A stretch of DNA of 64,000 bases from Acidobacterium sp. (GTDB taxonomy: Bacteria > Acidobacteriota > Terriglobia > Terriglobales > Acidobacteriaceae). The notes under the pieces are model-generated. The model was not told where the DNA came from. It saw nothing but the letters and a program-made list of their open reading frames with translations, and ran no database searches. This document shows positions 40,529 through 49,623 of the stretch, piece after piece. Each line of letters begins with the position of its first letter. The first letter of the stretch is position 1. The DNA is taken from positions 96,854-160,853 of the forward strand of contig PMUI01000085.1 in NCBI GenBank assembly GCA_003166955.1. The letters are read 5' to 3'. Made by a program: the position numbers and the translations under genes.

Positions 40529-41986
40529 ATGCAAATTGTTTTTGCGGCGTCGGAATGCGCGCCCTGGGCCAGGAGCGGCGGCCTCGGCGAAGTGCTGCGC
40601 GCGCTGCCACGCCAGGTGACGAGTCTCGGACACAAAGTCTCGGTCTACATTCCCTACTATCGGCAGGTGCGGGAGCAGGCGCCGGAGAAGAAGTACGCCG
40701 TTCAGAGCATCACGATTCCTTTCCAGTATTACAACCGTTTTGCCGCGGTGCTGGACGGCGGCGTGCATGGGGGCGTGCAGATTTACTTCATCGACTGCCC
40801 GGAGCTGTTCGACCGCGAGTTCCTCTACGGCACGTCTGCGGGCGAGTACCAGGACAACTGGGAGCGGTATGCGCTGTTCTGCCGCGCGGTGCTGGAGGGC
40901 GCGAAGCTGCTGGGCGCGCCCGATCTGTTTCACGTTCATGACTGGCAGGCGGCTCTGCTGCCGGTGTATTTGCGCACGCTGTACTACTACGATCCGGTGC
41001 TGCGGAATCGCGGCGCGGTGCTGACGATCCATAATGCCGGCTATCAGGGGCGCTATCCGGCACAGACCGTGGAGCGGCTGCTGTTTCCCTGGGACATCTA
41101 CACGCCGGAGCGCGCCGAGCACTACCGGCAGTTCAATTTTCTGAAGGCCGGCATCGTTTACGCGGACCGGCTAACGACGGTGAGCCCACGCTACGCCGAG
41201 GAGATTCAGACGCCGGAGTACGGGCAGACGCTGGACGGTGTGCTGCGGTCGCGCGCTGGCGATCTGCGCGGCATCCTGAACGGGCTCGACTACGAGCAGT
41301 GGAACCCGGCGACGGACGGCAACATTGCGGCGCATTACACGCCGGAGAATCTGAGCGGGAAGGCCGAGTGCCGGCGCGATCTGCTGCACGCGTTTGGCTG
41401 CGGGCACGTCGACGCGTCGACCGCGGTGCTGGGCGCGGTGACGCGGCTGACCACGCAGAAGGGGATCGACGCGATCGCGGAGATCGCCGAGCCGCTGCTG
41501 CGGGAGAACGTGGTGCTGATGGTGCTGGGCAACGGCGAGGAGTATTACGAGAATCTGCTGCGCTCCCTGGCGGCGAAGTTCAGCGGGCGGGTTTTGGTGC
41601 GCATCGGATACGACGGGACGCTGGCGCACAAGGTGGAGGCGGGGTCGGACCTGTTCCTGATGCCGTCGCGGTACGAGCCGTGCGGGCTGGGGCAGCTGTG
41701 CGCGCTCAAGTACGGGACGGTGCCGGTGGTGCGCGCGACAGGTGGGCTCGACAGCACCGTCGAGGAGTGGAACGCGGAGACGCGGACGGGAACGGGCTTT
41801 AAGTTCCAAGGATATGGGGGGGAAGAATTTCTGGCGGCGATTCGACGGGCGCTGGAGGTTTTTCGCGGCGATAAGGAGGGGTGGCAGGCGCTGATGCGCA
41901 ACGGGATGGCACAGGACCACTCGTGGGCGGGGCCGGCGGCGGAGTATGTCGAGGTGTACGAGCAGGTGGCGCGGGCGAGGAGCTGA
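40529..41986 (+). CDS. glgA: Glycogen synthase (ADP-glucose, GT5)
   Basis: 485 residues from the ATG at 40529, with GGAG upstream. N-terminal QIVFAASECAPWARSGGLGE is the ADP-glucose-binding loop. The usual Lys of KxGGL is Arg here. The C-terminal Rossmann half holds the catalytic loop PSRYEPCGLGQL...ATGGLDSTV with the conserved Glu. It elongates alpha-1,4-glucan. No other glycogen genes are adjacent. The length is normal for the family. Confidence 0.93.
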   Translation: MQIVFAASECAPWARSGGLGEVLRALPRQVTSLGHKVSVYIPYYRQVREQAPEKKYAVQSITIPFQYYNRFAAVLDGGVHGGVQIYFIDCPELFDREFLYGTSAGEYQDNWERYALFCRAVLEGAKLLGAPDLFHVHDWQAALLPVYLRTLYYYDPVLRNRGAVLTIHNAGYQGRYPAQTVERLLFPWDIYTPERAEHYRQFNFLKAGIVYADRLTTVSPRYAEEIQTPEYGQTLDGVLRSRAGDLRGILNGLDYEQWNPATDGNIAAHYTPENLSGKAECRRDLLHAFGCGHVDASTAVLGAVTRLTTQKGIDAIAEIAEPLLRENVVLMVLGNGEEYYENLLRSLAAKFSGRVLVRIGYDGTLAHKVEAGSDLFLMPSRYEPCGLGQLCALKYGTVPVVRATGGLDSTVEEWNAETRTGTGFKFQGYGGEEFLAAIRRALEVFRGDKEGWQALMRNGMAQDHSWAGPAAEYVEVYEQVARARS

Positions 41987-42161
41987 GAACTGGCTGTGGA
42001 AGGCGGCGCTGCGATGTACAGGAAATTGCGACAACAAAGATCGGCGAGATTCGTTGGTTTTTGCAGTCGCCGCAGCCATGGGCCTTCTCGAGGTCTGCGA
42101 TCGTCGAGCCGATGCGGATCCCGCCTTCCAGCGGCTCGGTCAGGATGACAAACTGTTATTG

Positions 42162-42470
42162 CTATTGGCGGATGAAGCGGTCCTGGGCCTGCTGGCGGGG
42201 AGGGGTCGGGACGCCCTTCTCGGCGCCGGGGCTGTTACGGGCTTCGCTGTCGTTGAGGGGCTGCAGGCCGTCGGGGCCGGCGGCGGTGGGCGAGCCAGGA
42301 ACAGGTGGGATGCCCGTGGAGACCGAGGCGTATTTGGGGTCGGGGTGCGGGGTGGTGGTGATGTCGGAGACGGGTTCAAAGTGGGCGTGATTCTTGTTCA
42401 CGCGCGTAGTTTCGCATCCGGTCGAAACGAGACAGACGAGGGCGGCTGACAGGATTGTTCTCGATCGCAT
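42162..42470 (-). CDS. Small lipoprotein, 102 residues
   Basis: The ATG at 42470 has an excellent GGAGGAAT ribosome-binding site. A short signal peptide ends in the lipobox VSTGC. The mature part is Pro-rich, hydrophilic and probably disordered (TTTPHPDPKYASVSTGIPPVPG), ending in QQAQDRFIRQ. No family is recognised. The 175-base spacer to glgA holds nothing else recognisable. Confidence 0.65.
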   Translation of the reverse strand: MRSRTILSAALVCLVSTGCETTRVNKNHAHFEPVSDITTTPHPDPKYASVSTGIPPVPGSPTAAGPDGLQPLNDSEARNSPGAEKGVPTPPRQQAQDRFIRQ

Positions 42471-42629
42471 ATTCCTCCAGAAACCGATCCGCAGTGGTTG
42501 CGATGCGGAAGCGCGCATGCGCGTTTGATTTTAACCGGATCGGGACGATGGATTCCCACCCCGTGTGCGTGCAGCGTAATTTCCTGTTCTAAAAATTAGA
42601 GAACCATAGGCGCATGGAGATGGTCGCCA

Positions 42630-42676
42630 TCCCACCCTGCACGCGCGGAAAAGCGCCGCGCGTCCAGGATGGGGCA
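42630..42676. repeat. Intergenic hairpin repeat
   Basis: Arms CCC-CCTG-ACGCGCGG and CCGCGCGT-CAGG-GGGG pair around a short A-rich loop. The style (CATCCCACCC ... GGATGGGGCACCC) resembles spacer repeats I associate with acidobacteria. A related but different double hairpin lies at 62917-62981. Confidence 0.5.
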
Positions 42677-42706
42677 CCCAGGTTTTTCCACGGATCGGTG
42701 ATCCGG

Positions 42707-43129
42707 TCACTCGTCGAGTTGGGCGCGGATGGCGGTGAGGTAGGGCTCGGGGAGGGGGCACTTCTGCATGTCGCGGTCGACGGAGACGTGGATGGTTTCG
42801 GCGTCGGCGAGGAGGATGGGGTCGGGCTGGCCGTCATGCGTGGTGAGGAGGCGGTAGGAGAACTTGATGACGGAGGTGCGGAGGCCGGAGACTCGGGTTT
42901 CGATGGTAATGAGGTCGTCGTAGCGGGCCGGGGATTTATAGCGGCAGGTGGCTTCGACGACAGGGAGATGGCAGTTGTGCTCGAGCTCCATCTGCTTGTA
43001 TTCGAAGCCGAGCTGGCGGAGGAGTTCGACGCGGCCGATTTCGCACCAGATGAAGTAGTTGGCGTAGTAGGCGACGCCCATCTGATCGGTTTCCGCGTAG
43101 CGGACGCGGAGGGTGGTGGTGGATGGCAT
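42707..43129 (-). CDS. Acyl-CoA thioesterase, 4HBT / YbgC-like
   Basis: A 140-residue single hotdog domain. VRYAETDQMGVAYYANYFIWCE is the YbgC-type active-site region, with the Asp that activates water or forms an acyl intermediate and the GV-Y turn. VEATCRYKSPARYDD continues the conserved core. These enzymes hydrolyse short- or medium-chain acyl-CoA. Some act with Tol-Pal, but no tol gene is nearby. The substrate is open. Confidence 0.88.
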   Translation of the reverse strand: MPSTTTLRVRYAETDQMGVAYYANYFIWCEIGRVELLRQLGFEYKQMELEHNCHLPVVEATCRYKSPARYDDLITIETRVSGLRTSVIKFSYRLLTTHDGQPDPILLADAETIHVSVDRDMQKCPLPEPYLTAIRAQLDE

Positions 43130-43141
43130 GGGTTCAGGGTA

Positions 43142-43247
43142 GCTAAAGAGCGGTCAGCGAAGAGGCGGTCAGCAAAAAAAGGTCAGCTAAAAGCCGGTCA
43201 GCGAAACAGCGGTTAGCGATCAGGCGGTCAGCTAAAAGAGCCGGGCA
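43142..43247. repeat. 15-bp tandem array, seven degenerate units
   Basis: Successive units GCTAAAGAGCGGTCA, GCGAAGAGGCGGTCA, GCAAAAAAAGGTCA, GCTAAAAGCCGGTCA, GCGAAACAGCGGTTA, GCGATCAGGCGGTCA and one longer unit. The same unit family forms the array at 46798-46872. It begins 12 bases upstream of the thioesterase ATG (5' side). Confidence 0.85.
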
Positions 43248-43278
43248 GCGGGGAGTAAGCTAACGACGAGGAACCCCC

Positions 43279-43313
43279 GCTTTCGGCTTCGGGCTTCCTG
43301 CTTCTTGCTTAGT
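43279..43313. repeat. Heptad tandem array at the end of the PG-binding protein gene
   Basis: Units GCTTTCG, GCTTCGG, GCTTCCT, GCTTCTT, GCTTAGT; the last includes the stop codon of the minus-strand gene ending at 43309. Confidence 0.72.
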
Positions 43314-43779
43314 TCTGGATGGTGTTGGTGGAGGCGAGGTTGCCGGCGGAGGCGGTGTGGCCGGGGTCGGTGCGGGTGGGCTCAGATGGCGAGAGTGCCG
43401 CCGTCGGCAATGGTGAGGCGACTGTCTGGGCTGCGTCGTGGGGGCCGAGGCCTAGCTTGATGAGAGCACGGGAGTCGGGTGTCAGCTTGGTCTGCCAGCC
43501 GTGGTCGGCCTGATATTTCTGCATGGCGGCTTCGGTGGTGGAGTCCCACTGGCCGGAGGCGGGAGAACTGAGGTAGTGCTCGCGGATGAGGGCGTCCTGA
43601 ATTTCTTTGGCGCGTTCGGGCTCAATTTGGCGCTGGCCGGGAACGAATTTGTGCTTTTTCGCTTTATGGTGCAGGGCGTGGCCCGCGGTGGCAGCACGAT
43701 GGGTCCGCGTTGCGAAGGCGGGAGTAGCGGCCAAAAGGGCGCAAAAGACAATGACCTGCGAGGTTCTGAAGAGAACCAT
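43309..43779 (-). CDS. Secreted peptidoglycan-binding-like protein
   Basis: 156 residues from the ATG at 43779. A signal peptide (VIVFCALLAATPAFA) leads to a basic His/Lys-rich stretch (HALHHKAKKHKFVPGQ) and a helical domain like PG_binding_1 (EIQDALIREHYLSSPASGQWDSTTEAAMQKYQADHGW). The C-terminal 50 residues are Pro/Ser/Thr-rich and probably disordered. Such domains attach proteins to the cell wall. No catalytic domain is present. Confidence 0.78.
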   Translation of the reverse strand: MVLFRTSQVIVFCALLAATPAFATRTHRAATAGHALHHKAKKHKFVPGQRQIEPERAKEIQDALIREHYLSSPASGQWDSTTEAAMQKYQADHGWQTKLTPDSRALIKLGLGPHDAAQTVASPLPTAALSPSEPTRTDPGHTASAGNLASTNTIQN

Positions 43780-43849
43780 GCAAAAGGACCTCAGGGAACA
43801 GTTCGGCAATCTATTAGAGAAGGCTATAGCGATCTGCCTGAAAATGCAA

Positions 43850-43896
43850 CAAAAACTGGAAGGGCTTCCATCACTTTTGGGGTGGAAGCCCTTCCA
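43850..43896 (-). terminator. Intrinsic terminator of degP
   Basis: GGAAGGGCTTCC and GGAAGCCCTTCC form a perfect 12-bp stem 18 bases after the degP stop, followed on the minus strand by AGTTTTTGTT. Confidence 0.9.
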
Positions 43897-43913
43897 ATCC
43901 GTGGGATGCGAGG

Positions 43914-45629
43914 TTACGGCAGTGTGCCGCCCAGGTAATTGTTGCCGTTGTTGGGGTGCTGGGGATCGACGATCTCCAGGGCCACATCCTCCCCGGAGTG
44001 CAGGCCAGCCACGACGGCCTGGAAGTCCTGGACGTTATGGATGGGGTTGCGCTTGGTGGGCGTGTCGACCGAGATGATGACACCGCCCTGGAAGTTGCCG
44101 GCACCGATGTCGTCGGCAAAGGAACCGGGCTTGACGGACTCGATCAGGACGCCGTGCAGTCCGGCCGGAGCGCCCTGGGGCAAATCCTGGACAGTGATGC
44201 CGAGTTTGGCGGGCGAGATGTTGCCAGGGGTTCGATTCTGGTTATCGTCGCCCTCGTCGGTGCTCGCGGCGTTGATGGCGGCCATCATTTTGTCGCGATC
44301 GGCGATGCTGAGGGTGGCGTGGAGGGTCTGGCTGTTGCGCAGGTAGCCGATGTCGACGGTGGAACCGGGCTTGCGCACGGAAATGTTGGCGACAAGGTCA
44401 TCGCCGTCTTTGACGTTTTTGCCGTCGATGGTGGTGATGACGTCGCCGGACTTGAGACCGGCTTTGGCAGCTGGCTGGCCGGGAGTGACGGCGCTGATCA
44501 TGACGCCGGATTTGAATCCATAAACGCGGGCGACGGCACTGGACGGATTGGGCGCGAAGCTGATACCGATGCTGCCGCGGATCACTTTGTGGTCGGGGCC
44601 GATGAGGGAGTTGTAGACGTCGACGATCGCGACTGAGGGCATGGCGAAGCCGATGCCTTCATTGCCCGCGGACTGCGTATAGATGGCGGTGTTCATGCCG
44701 ATGACTTCGCCGGCCATATCAAGGAGCGGACCGCCGGAGTTGCCGGGATTGATGGCTGCGTCGGTCTGGAGGAAGTGCTGAAACTCGCCGGAGGTGCCGG
44801 GCTCGACGGTGCGGTTTTTGCTGGAGATGATGCCGGCGGTGACGGTTTTAGCGAGGCCGAAGGGCTCGCCGATGGCGATAACCCAGTCACCGACCTGAAC
44901 GCCGTCGGAGTTGCCCATTTTTACGGTGGGCAGGGGAGCGTCAGTCAGAATCTTGAGGACGGCGATGTCGGTGGCCTTGTCGACGCCGACGATTTTGGCC
45001 GAACGGCCCTGGTTGCCTTCCGGATCGCTGGCGAGCTTCACGAAGATGCGGTCGGCTTTGTCGACGACGTGGTTGTTGGTGATGATGTAGCCGCGGGGAT
45101 CGACGATGAAGCCGGAGCCGAGGGACTCGCGTTCCTGGCCGTCATCGCCGCCGTCCATGCCGGGATTCTGGCCGCCAAAGAAGCGGTTGAAGAAGTCCTG
45201 GAGGCCGCCCTGGCCGCCCTGGCCACCTTGTCCGCCCTGGCCGCCCTGGCCACCTTGTCCGCCCTGAGGGCCCTGATCGTCGTCGTCTCCGTCGGGCGGT
45301 TGTTGCTGCTGCGGCTGCTGGGGCGCAGACCAGGGCTGCATGTAATGCGGACCGCGGCGGCGATTCTGCTGCTGTTTGGGGAGGATTTCCGTATTGATGT
45401 TGACGACGGCGGGGCCGACTTCCTTCGCGATGCGGGAGAAGTCCGTGGAAAGCTCGCGAGGAGCGGGGACTTTGAGCGGAGAGGCATCCGAGCTGCTGAC
45501 CTGAGCTTCCTGACCGCGCACCTGGTGGGCGAGGAACGAGCCGAAGAGAATGCATGCGGAGAGCGTAGCCAGAATGGTGAAGGTCGAAGCCAGACGGTTA
45601 TAGCGGAACCGCCCAAGAAGGGATTTCAT
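43914..45629 (-). CDS. degP: DegP/HtrA-family periplasmic serine protease
   Basis: A 571-residue protein: signal anchor (about 14-33), a low-complexity linker with eight or so GGQ units (about 122-142), trypsin-like domain with catalytic His187 (NNHVVD), Asp221 (ATDIAVLK) and Ser298 (GNSGGP), and two PDZ domains (about 345-435 and 465-560). It would degrade or chaperone misfolded envelope proteins. The GGQ linker is encoded by tandem DNA at about 45200-45270 and may vary in length. GAGG precedes the ATG, and TATACT at 45694-45689 could be the -10. Confidence 0.94.
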   Translation of the reverse strand: MKSLLGRFRYNRLASTFTILATLSACILFGSFLAHQVRGQEAQVSSSDASPLKVPAPRELSTDFSRIAKEVGPAVVNINTEILPKQQQNRRRGPHYMQPWSAPQQPQQQQPPDGDDDDQGPQGGQGGQGGQGGQGGQGGQGGLQDFFNRFFGGQNPGMDGGDDGQERESLGSGFIVDPRGYIITNNHVVDKADRIFVKLASDPEGNQGRSAKIVGVDKATDIAVLKILTDAPLPTVKMGNSDGVQVGDWVIAIGEPFGLAKTVTAGIISSKNRTVEPGTSGEFQHFLQTDAAINPGNSGGPLLDMAGEVIGMNTAIYTQSAGNEGIGFAMPSVAIVDVYNSLIGPDHKVIRGSIGISFAPNPSSAVARVYGFKSGVMISAVTPGQPAAKAGLKSGDVITTIDGKNVKDGDDLVANISVRKPGSTVDIGYLRNSQTLHATLSIADRDKMMAAINAASTDEGDDNQNRTPGNISPAKLGITVQDLPQGAPAGLHGVLIESVKPGSFADDIGAGNFQGGVIISVDTPTKRNPIHNVQDFQAVVAGLHSGEDVALEIVDPQHPNNGNNYLGGTLP

Positions 45630-45785
45630 TTCGAATCGTACCTCGTGGTCTTTTGGGGGCCTGACGCTGAGGCGTTGCCCTCGTTTCAGTATAGAACCCG
45701 GGAATGGAGGCTGCCGGGTGCGCTCCGTTGGACGAGTCTCGCGTCTTTATTAGACGCAGTTCTGTCGGGTGGGGTTACTGCTTTA

Positions 45786-45820
45786 GCTGGGAGCCGGAAG
45801 CTGGAAGCGGGAAGCTGGTG
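45786..45820. repeat. Heptad tandem array between degP and the EamA gene
   Basis: Units GCTGGGA, GCCGGAA, GCTGGAA, GCGGGAA, GCTGGTG, 8 bases past the end of the minus-strand EamA gene. Confidence 0.75.
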
Positions 45821-45827
45821 GCGGTCG

Positions 45828-46772
45828 TCAGCTGGAGAGGGGGATGCCTTCGTGGCTGGTGGGCTGGATGGGCATGGGGATGAATTCGGTGAGGGCGATG
45901 CCGGCGAGGACGAGCAGAGCGCCGGATGCGCCGCGGCGGCCGAGGCGTTCGCCGAGGAAGAGGAATGAGGTAAGCCAGGCGAAGACCGGCTCGAGGGCGA
46001 GGATGAGGGCGGTGTGGGTGGCGGGGAGAAATCTCTGCGCCCAGGACTGGACGGTGAAGGCGGCGGCGGTGGCGAGAACGGCGGTAACGAGGAGACCGAC
46101 GAGGACGGGGACGGACCAGCGGACCCAGGGGCGTTCGAGGAGGGGAAGGCTGGCGGCCATGAAGACAGCACAGAAACCAACCTGGAGGATGGCGAGTTGT
46201 TCATAAGGAACGCGGGAGGAGAGGTGCGCGAGAGCGAGTACGTGGAGCGAGAAGCCGAGCGCGCAGCCAAGGGTGAGCAGGTCGCCGACGCCGATGGAGC
46301 GGAAGTCGAAGCCGGAACCTGGCGGGGTGGTGAGTAGAACGATGCCGATGAAGGCGACGACGGCTCCGGCCCAGGCGTTCCATTGAGGAGAGCGAACGCT
46401 GCGCGGCCGGAGGGCGGGGATGGCGGAAAGCAGGGGAACGAGGACGACGATCATTCCTGTGATGAAGGCGGATTTTGAGGGAGTGGTGAGACGCAGGCCG
46501 GCGGTCTGAAACTGATATCCCATGGCGAGGCAGGCGCCGACGATAGCGCCCGCGAGGAGGGAGCGGCGATTCATGCGCCCGAAATGGCCGCGGTAGAAGA
46601 CGGCCAGGCAGAGGAAGGCCAGGGTCATGCGAATGAGGTTGAAGAGGAGCGGAGAAATGGCAGAAAGCGCGTCCTTGACGACGACGAAGGTCGAGCCCCA
46701 GATGGCGACCACAATCACGAGAAGGACGTGAGCGCGCAGGGAGCGGGATGCCGGCGCCGGGGCGTGAAACAT
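45828..46772 (-). CDS. EamA / DMT-family transporter
   Basis: 314 residues from the ATG at 46772. Ten hydrophobic helices in two EamA halves are visible, with WGSTFVVVKDAL in the first helix and LEPVFAWLTSFLFLGERLGRRGASGALLVLAGI in the second half, the classic DMT signature. Members export metabolites such as amino acids or drugs. The frame upstream of this ATG is encoded by 15-bp repeats (FADRFLADRFFANRF) and is not part of the protein. Confidence 0.9.
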   Translation of the reverse strand: MFHAPAPASRSLRAHVLLVIVVAIWGSTFVVVKDALSAISPLLFNLIRMTLAFLCLAVFYRGHFGRMNRRSLLAGAIVGACLAMGYQFQTAGLRLTTPSKSAFITGMIVVLVPLLSAIPALRPRSVRSPQWNAWAGAVVAFIGIVLLTTPPGSGFDFRSIGVGDLLTLGCALGFSLHVLALAHLSSRVPYEQLAILQVGFCAVFMAASLPLLERPWVRWSVPVLVGLLVTAVLATAAAFTVQSWAQRFLPATHTALILALEPVFAWLTSFLFLGERLGRRGASGALLVLAGIALTEFIPMPIQPTSHEGIPLSS

Positions 46773-46797
46773 GGGGGAAGGGTAGCAAACGGGGTCA

Positions 46798-46872
46798 GCT
46801 GAGAAGCGGTTAGCGAAGAACCGGTCAGCTAAAAAGCGGTCAGCGAAAAGCCGGTTAGCTGAGAAGCAGCTA
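46798..46872. repeat. 15-bp tandem array, five exact-length units
   Basis: Five consecutive 15-base units: GCTGAGAAGCGGTTA, GCGAAGAACCGGTCA, GCTAAAAAGCGGTCA, GCGAAAAGCCGGTTA, GCTGAGAAGCAGCTA. Same family as 43142-43247. It sits 25 bases upstream of the EamA ATG, in the 355-base spacer before the GGDEF/EAL gene. Confidence 0.88.
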
Positions 46873-47019
46873 ATGTTGCGAGCGGGCTGAGGCTCTTCGA
46901 GGGACCAAGTGCATGCAAGCAGCGGTGTTGAAGGGCTGGGAGAAGTCACCGGAGTCATGCCAGGGGCATCTACTGCACTGCAGGGATCCGGAGAGATTTC
47001 GTAAGATTGGGTGGGATTC

Positions 47020-47040
47020 CTGGATCAGCGATTGATCCAG
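47020..47040. promoter_or_regulatory. CTGGATCA-N5-TGATCCAG inverted repeat
   Basis: A perfect eight-base inverted repeat about 90 bases before the GGDEF/EAL start. Either an operator or a short RNA hairpin. There is no T tract, and no c-di-GMP riboswitch core is seen nearby. Confidence 0.35.
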
Positions 47041-47127
47041 CCTGATATCCGTCGTACTCTCGACCGGAACGGTTCACGCGCCGGTGCTCACGAGAGTCAG
47101 CAGCGCCGAGAGGAAAGACTCCGATAA

Positions 47128-49623
47128 ATGCAGAACATCCTTCTGGACATTCTGATCATTGGGCTGCTGGTAGTTCTGTTCGGGTCGATTTACCGCGGGC
47201 ACGCGACGGTGCGCGTGCGGTTCTGGCTGCTGGGTTGGTTCTTCATCCTGATCCATTTCGGGTTCCTGCTGCACGCGCCACCGGATCCGTGGGGGGCGAA
47301 GCTGATGGTGGCGGTGGCGATGAGCGCGCTGCTGCTGTGCGGGGCGGCGTTCGCATTGTCATCGGCGCTGGTGTGGGAGCGGGGATGGCGATTCGCTGGG
47401 CCGGCGCTGCTGCTGAGTGTGCCGCCGGTGCTGTACGTGACGGTGGAGACGCTGTGGGCGGCGCCGGTGGCGGTGCTGCTGGGGCTGGGAGCCGCCGCGC
47501 AGGCTTCGTATCTTGCGGTGATCCTGCGCTTCGGAAAAGGGCGCAGGGTTGCGGGCGCGGACGCGCGGGCGGCGGTGGCGCAGCGCTGGGGCGTGGCGAT
47601 TCTCGGGTCCTGCACGGTGTGGCTGGGGTATGAACTGCTGCACGGCCAGATGGACAACAGCATTTATCCGCTGCTTTCGGAGATCTATTTCCTGAATGCG
47701 GTGCTGTATTGGGAGGATTTTCGGCGGAGATCGGCCGGGGTGCTGGTATCGGTTTGCGGGCTGGCGGCGTGGGGAGCGGTTTTCCCTTGCGCGCTGACGA
47801 TACAGGCGCTTCTGCCGCAGGTGACAGTAATCGGCGAGATGTGGAATGTGCCGAAGTACTTTGTGGCTTTCGGGATGATTCTGACGCTGCTGGAGGAACA
47901 GAAGCGGGAAGCGGATACGCGGAGCCAGGAGTATCGGGTGCTGTTTGAAAACAATCCGCATCCGATGTGGATCTTCGATACGGAGACGCTGCAGTTTCTG
48001 GCGGTGAACGATGCGACGGTGGCGCGTTACGGCTACAGCGCGGAGGAATTCCGAGAGATGTCGCTGCGGGATATACGGCCGGCGGAAGAAGTGGAGGCGA
48101 TGGAGCAGACCATCTCGAAGAAGACGGATGAGGAAGCGGTGATTATCTCTGGACCGTGGACGCACATTCTGCGCGACGGGCGGCGCATTCAGGTGGAGGT
48201 ATCGGCGCACAGCATCCAGTTCGAAGGCCGGCGCGCGCGCGTTTCGCTGGTGCAGGACGTGACGGAACGGCAGCAGTTGCACCACAGGCTGATGCACCAG
48301 GCGCACCACGACATGCTGACCGGTCTGCCGAACCGGCTGCTGCTGCTGGATCGGATGGAGCAGGCGCTGGCTTCGGCCGCCCGACGCGGGAAGAAGGCGG
48401 CGGTGATGTGCCTGGATATCGACCGGTTCAAACAGGTCAACGACACCTACGGACACGCGGTGGGGGATGTTTGTCTGAAGCAGGTGGCAGAACGGCTGAA
48501 GAGCCGATTGCGCGCCGAGGACACAGTGGCGCGATCGGGAGGCGAGGAGTTCACGGTGGTGGTGGGGGATTTGGTGTCGGCGGAGGACGCAGTGCGGGTG
48601 GCGGAGGATCTGCTGGGCGCGCTGCGGAAGCCGCTGGTCGCGGATCAGTATCCGATCGATGTGACGGCGAGCTTTGGCATCGCGATGTATCCGGACCACG
48701 GTGTGGAAGCGGGCGCGCTGTGGAGGAGCGCGGATGCGGCGATGTACCGGGTGAAGCGGTCAGGAGGCAACGACTACGTGCTGGTCTCGCAGGAGATCAG
48801 CCAGTCGACGACGGAAGCGAACGAGCTGGAGTTATTCATGCGGCGGGCGCTGAAGGAGGGCGGGTTTGAGGTTTACTACCAGCCGGAGTACCGGGTGGAC
48901 GGCGCGCTGTGCGGGCTGGAGGCGCTGTTGCGGCTGCAACATCCGAAGTTCGGCATCGTGAGCCCGGACCGGTTTATACCCATCGCGGAGGAAAGCGGCC
49001 TGATTGTGCCGTTGGGGAACTGGGTGTTGCGGGAGGTGTGCCGGCAAAGCGAGGAATGGAGGAGCCGGGGCCTGGATGTTCCACGGATAGCGATCAACGT
49101 GTCGCCGCTGCAGTTTATGCGGATGGACTTTTCGCGGCAGGTGCGGCAGGCGGTGCTGGAGAGCGGAGTGCCGCCGGATAACCTGGAGATCGAAATGACG
49201 GAGACCACGGTGATGCGGAACCTGGAAGACCTGGCGCGGCAGATGCGGGACCTGGCGGATCTTGGGGTTCACTTCTCAGTGGACGATTTCGGGACGGGTT
49301 ATTCCTCGCTGCAGCATCTGCATCAGTTGCCGATTGAGAGGTTGAAAGTGGACCGGTCGTTCGTGGACCGGGTGTGCGAGTCGAATGGGACGCGCGCGCT
49401 GGTGGAGGCGATTCTGTCGCTGGCCCATAGCCTGGGCTTGCAGGTTGTGGCGGAGGGGGTGGAGCGGGAGGAACAGGCCGAAGCGCTGGCGGGGATGAGA
49501 TGCGACATGATGCAGGGATATCTGTTTGCTCCGCCGCAGCGGGCGGAGGACATTCCGGCACTGATCCGGCTGGGGCACGCGCCGAGGGGATGGAGAGCCA
49601 CACACGCTGAGGCGTCGGCGTAA
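47128..49623 (+). CDS. Membrane c-di-GMP signalling protein with PAS, GGDEF and EAL domains
   Basis: An 831-residue protein. About seven to eight transmembrane helices (residues 4-250) form the sensor. A PAS domain follows (about 265-385), then GGDEF (about 395-555) with SGGEEF, and EAL (about 570-815) with EALLR, EMTETT and DDFGTGYSS. Both catalytic motifs are intact, so synthesis and hydrolysis are both possible. The exopolysaccharide locus begins 372 bases downstream on the same strand, which suggests, but does not prove, that it controls polymer production. Confidence 0.93.
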   Translation: MQNILLDILIIGLLVVLFGSIYRGHATVRVRFWLLGWFFILIHFGFLLHAPPDPWGAKLMVAVAMSALLLCGAAFALSSALVWERGWRFAGPALLLSVPPVLYVTVETLWAAPVAVLLGLGAAAQASYLAVILRFGKGRRVAGADARAAVAQRWGVAILGSCTVWLGYELLHGQMDNSIYPLLSEIYFLNAVLYWEDFRRRSAGVLVSVCGLAAWGAVFPCALTIQALLPQVTVIGEMWNVPKYFVAFGMILTLLEEQKREADTRSQEYRVLFENNPHPMWIFDTETLQFLAVNDATVARYGYSAEEFREMSLRDIRPAEEVEAMEQTISKKTDEEAVIISGPWTHILRDGRRIQVEVSAHSIQFEGRRARVSLVQDVTERQQLHHRLMHQAHHDMLTGLPNRLLLLDRMEQALASAARRGKKAAVMCLDIDRFKQVNDTYGHAVGDVCLKQVAERLKSRLRAEDTVARSGGEEFTVVVGDLVSAEDAVRVAEDLLGALRKPLVADQYPIDVTASFGIAMYPDHGVEAGALWRSADAAMYRVKRSGGNDYVLVSQEISQSTTEANELELFMRRALKEGGFEVYYQPEYRVDGALCGLEALLRLQHPKFGIVSPDRFIPIAEESGLIVPLGNWVLREVCRQSEEWRSRGLDVPRIAINVSPLQFMRMDFSRQVRQAVLESGVPPDNLEIEMTETTVMRNLEDLARQMRDLADLGVHFSVDDFGTGYSSLQHLHQLPIERLKVDRSFVDRVCESNGTRALVEAILSLAHSLGLQVVAEGVEREEQAEALAGMRCDMMQGYLFAPPQRAEDIPALIRLGHAPRGWRATHAEASA

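Noticed and set aside
46873..47127. c-di-GMP riboswitch before the GGDEF/EAL gene
   Set aside because: I looked for the GEMM core sequences in this leader and in 19424-19822 and did not find them.
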